A stretch of DNA of 64,000 nucleotides, taken from the NCBI GenBank assembly GCA_016802295.1, contig JAESIW010000138.1:3128152-3192151 (forward strand). Direction: 5' to 3'. The notes below the pieces were generated by a model that was not told where the DNA came from, did not search any database, and saw nothing but the letters and a program-made list of their open reading frames with translations. Positions 61,468 to 64,000 of the stretch are shown here, piece after piece. Origin of the DNA: Brachionus rotundiformis (taxonomy: Eukaryota > Rotifera > Eurotatoria > Ploima > Brachionidae). A program made the translations under genes and the position numbers. Position 1 is the stretch's first letter; each line of letters starts with the position of its first letter.

Positions 61468-62929
61468 ATGTCTACATTAAAAAGTATATTTGAATGCAAA
61501 ATATGTCATAGTCCTTTAAGCGAGTGCGTAATTTTACCATGTGGTGAGACTGTTTGCCGAGAACATACTCATTCGAAAGAAGATCTTTATTGTCCATCAT
61601 GCAAACTAATCCATAAAGTTCCAAGTGATGGCTTTCCATTGAACAAAATTGTCAATTTACTTTTCGAAACAAATATACACAATTTGGATCTGGGTGACAA
61701 ATTTCGTGAAGCGGAAGTGTCATGTTCAAAACTTGGAAATTCTCTTGAATTGTATGGTAATTTGATGGAATATCCATCTAAATTTCTTACACAATTTTTT
61801 GAAGAACTTATTGACAAGCTTGCATCTAAACGCGACGACTTCAAGCTTCAGAATAAGATTCGTTGCCAAAATTTGTTAAATGAGTTAAATTATTCTACAG
61901 AAAAAAATATTTCTGATGTAAAAGATCTTGTTGAACCTTATTTAGAGTTGGCTGATATTAATCTTAGAACGATTTCCTTTACAGAAGATTTCTTTTCAAT
62001 ATGTGAAACTAACATTAATTCTGCTAGATATGTAATTGATTCACTTATTGATCAATCATATGTGGAATTAATAGTTGAATATAAATCATCTTTAGATGGA
62101 GTACTACCTTTGATAGATACGGTAAGATTGGAAAAAAGATATCAAGAGGAAATGACGAAAATTTCCAATGAGCATAAAAATTTTGTCAAAGATTTAAAAA
62201 TTTTAAAAATTGATGGACAACTTTATTCTGTGCTAAAACAAAAAATAGATAATTATAAAGAGATTGCTAATGTGAATGTCAGACGCCTAAAAGACAATAT
62301 ACTTTTGAATAATGGTTTCGATTTGGAATCAAAATTGTTCAATTTTCCAAATTTAAAAGATCTAGATTTTATACAAGCAAAAAATCAACGAGATTTTGTT
62401 TTGAATTTAAAAGATTTGGATAGATTCGAAAAAAGATCAATATTTGGTGATGAGTTTTTGGTAAATGGTATTTCTTTTTATGTAGGTGTAAAACTAGAAG
62501 AAAATCAATTTGGTGAAATATTTTGTTTGGGTGGTCTTTTTTGTTCAAATACATTCAATTTTTGTGGCATTAATGTTGAATATTCAATGCAATTGAGTCC
62601 TTTAATGGATGAACCGATGAAAAAAAAGTCGTGCATAAAATGTTTTTCACCAGGATTTAGCAAATTAGCATCCTTAAACGTAATTTTTTTTTCAAATAAT
62701 TAATCTAATTTAATTTTGATCAATTTAGAAATATTACGATTATAGCCAGAAAGAGCATAAGTTGTCAGTTCATGTGAAAATACTTAGTTTACGCAATAGA
62801 AATTTGTCAGAAGTCTGTCCCAGAGATCTAAAGAAAAAACAAAAAAAGTCCAAAAAATCAAAATCTTTTGGACAAAATCTTATTCAAGTGATCGGTCCAG
62901 ATTTAGACCTTGATTATCAGCCAGATTAA
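61468..62929 (+). CDS. RING finger protein with central coiled-coil and unidentified C-terminal domain
   Basis: Exons 61468-62679 and 62729-62929 join in phase 0 to 470 aa. An N-terminal modified RING is visible: CKICHSPL, CVILPCGETVCREH, then CPSC within the first 50 residues. A helical region follows (about 55-290), probably coiled coil, and then a beta-rich C-terminal domain (FLVNGISFYVGV, FCLGGLFC, LSVHVKILSL) that has the look of a MATH/TRAF-type sandwich, which I cannot confirm. The protein ends with a basic KKKQKKSKKSK patch. RING architecture implies ubiquitin-ligase activity, and many such genes form lineage-specific families in rotifers (inference). The gene is divergent from acetylcholinesterase. 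Confidence 0.75.
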
Positions 62930-63410
62930 AATTTTATATTTAAAACATAAATAATTTTTCTATAATATAATACCTTAAAAATAAAATTTATATTAACTAA
63001 TCTTGATTCTTAAATTTAAATTTTGTTTTTCAGTTTTTTTTTAGCTATGTTTTTTTTCAACTTAATTCATGTTATCGTAACATGAATTTTCAAATTTAAT
63101 TCTTAAATTTTAACCTTAATATCGATCTCTAGATCACAGAGCTATCTATTTGTCTTGATTAAAAATATAATGTTATAACATAACATTTAAAATCATGCAT
63201 TATAATTAAAGGTTTGAGGCCAGTAAAAAATTTACTTATTAGAATGGCAGAGAAAAAATCAAAAAATTAATTAATAACAATCAAATTATTAAACTTATAC
63301 TCACAATTGGTAAACAAAGTTGACTGATAAAGAAACAAAAAGAGTTATTTTAGTATATTTTTTATTCCTCAATTTTTTAAAATACATATGAATTATTTTC
63401 TTAAAAATAT
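62930..63410. other. AT-rich intergenic sequence
   Basis: It holds the 3' flank of the RING gene, with AATAA-type signals shortly after the stop. No other feature is seen. Confidence 0.4.
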
Positions 63411-63800
63411 TGAATTCTAGAATCTATATTCTTATTCAATCTTTATTATTTTTTCTATTTTAGTAAAAATAGTCAATATATTCAATTAGTAAATTATTTT
63501 AATTAAAAAAAAATAAGAATCAAACACGCTGTAATGATCTGTTGGTGATTTTTGAGATTTTAGTTGAATAAATTTAGCAAATTTGGATTCTAATTGTTTT
63601 AATTTAAATTTAAAAAAATGGACAAATAACAGTCACCATAACTATGTCGATCCGCAGATCCCAGGCCCTGATGAAAAAAGAGGAGGATGGTTGCAGCCAC
63701 ATGCATTGTATGTGCATACGGGCCTTTGCGTCTTGTCGTATGAGAGCGCCGCTGGCTTCGACTAAGACTTTATCTTGAGTGAGAGAAAGTCGCTTGATCA
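63411..63800. repeat. Dispersed repeat, copy 2
   Basis: It carries the same AT-rich block A (63454-63511) and GC-richer block B (63618-63800) as the 21.4-22.0 kb repeat, in the same orientation but with about 110 bp of different sequence between the blocks. Shared words include CAGTCACCATAACT, AAAAAAGAGGAGGATG, GTATGTGCATA, GTCTTGTCGTATGAG and GCTGGCTTCGACT. The two open frames crossing it, one on each strand, are products of its higher GC content and not genes. Confidence 0.75.
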
Positions 63801-64000
63801 CATAAAAATTGATCTAATTTTATTATTTTTTATGAAATTTTTTTTCCTGATTGGATTTGATTTTAGATGTTTTGATTTTTGGCTTAAAATTTTGCATTTT
63901 TCTAAAATAATTTTCTAAAAATTAAACATAATACATATTAATAAAAAACAAAATACAAAACATAAATTCGCACACAATTAGCAATTTTAAATGATCAATT

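Noticed and set aside
1..64000. CRISPR arrays, prokaryotic operons or rRNA genes
   Set aside because: There are no regularly spaced direct repeats and no rRNA-like conserved sequence; gene structure is eukaryotic throughout.

Overview
This is eukaryotic, animal DNA. Several genes have spliceosomal introns of about 45-60 nt that start with GT and end with AG. The gene set includes a TGF-beta type I receptor kinase, a muscarinic-type GPCR, acetylcholinesterase, separase, a TSC22/bunched factor and a mitochondrial aspartate/glutamate carrier. The background is extremely AT-rich. Together with rotifer-style RING and LRR proteins this suggests a monogonont rotifer (Brachionus-like), but that assignment is inference; the animal origin is not in doubt. 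All splice models below were built by hand, and each keeps reading frame across every junction.

Layout. 0-3.5 kb: AT-rich, no gene. 3.5-5.4 kb: unusually GC-rich, single-exon activin/BMP-type receptor kinase (+). 6.1-6.4 kb: non-LTR retrotransposon relic (-). 7.7-9.3 kb: LRR protein (+). 9.8-11.0 kb: two small NCBP2AS2-like genes in divergent orientation with matching exon structures. 11.1-12.8 kb: RING/B-box/ubiquitin-like protein (-). 15.3-17.4 kb: long-form TSC22-domain protein (+). 18.6-19.4 kb: intronless RlaP-type nucleotidyltransferase of bacterial style (-). 19.6-22 kb: mobile-element zone with a LINE relic, a 555-bp terminal-inverted-repeat element and a dispersed repeat. 22.7-23.2 kb: small sperm-microtubule-protein-like gene (-). 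23.4-26.1 kb: aralar/citrin carrier with 12 exons (-). 26.1-39.7 kb: a 13.5-kb gene desert. 39.7-42.1 kb: muscarinic type-B-like receptor (+). 43.0-50.0 kb: separase with 14 exons (-). 50.5-56.6 kb: two-module GH31 alpha-glucosidase (-). 57.4-60.1 kb: acetylcholinesterase with a GPI-type tail exon (-). 61.5-62.9 kb: RING protein (+). 63.4-63.8 kb: second copy of the dispersed repeat.

These genes do not form a pathway or operon. Two of them, the muscarinic-like receptor and acetylcholinesterase, act in cholinergic signalling and lie about 15 kb apart with separase and the glucosidase between them. I found no CRISPR array, rRNA gene or complete tRNA. I saw no clearly new multi-gene system. The most unusual items are the NCBP2AS2 pair, the candidate 22-nt intron in aralar, the H-R-D to H-C-D change in the GC-rich receptor kinase, the bacterial-type RlaP gene and the GPI-tail exon of acetylcholinesterase.
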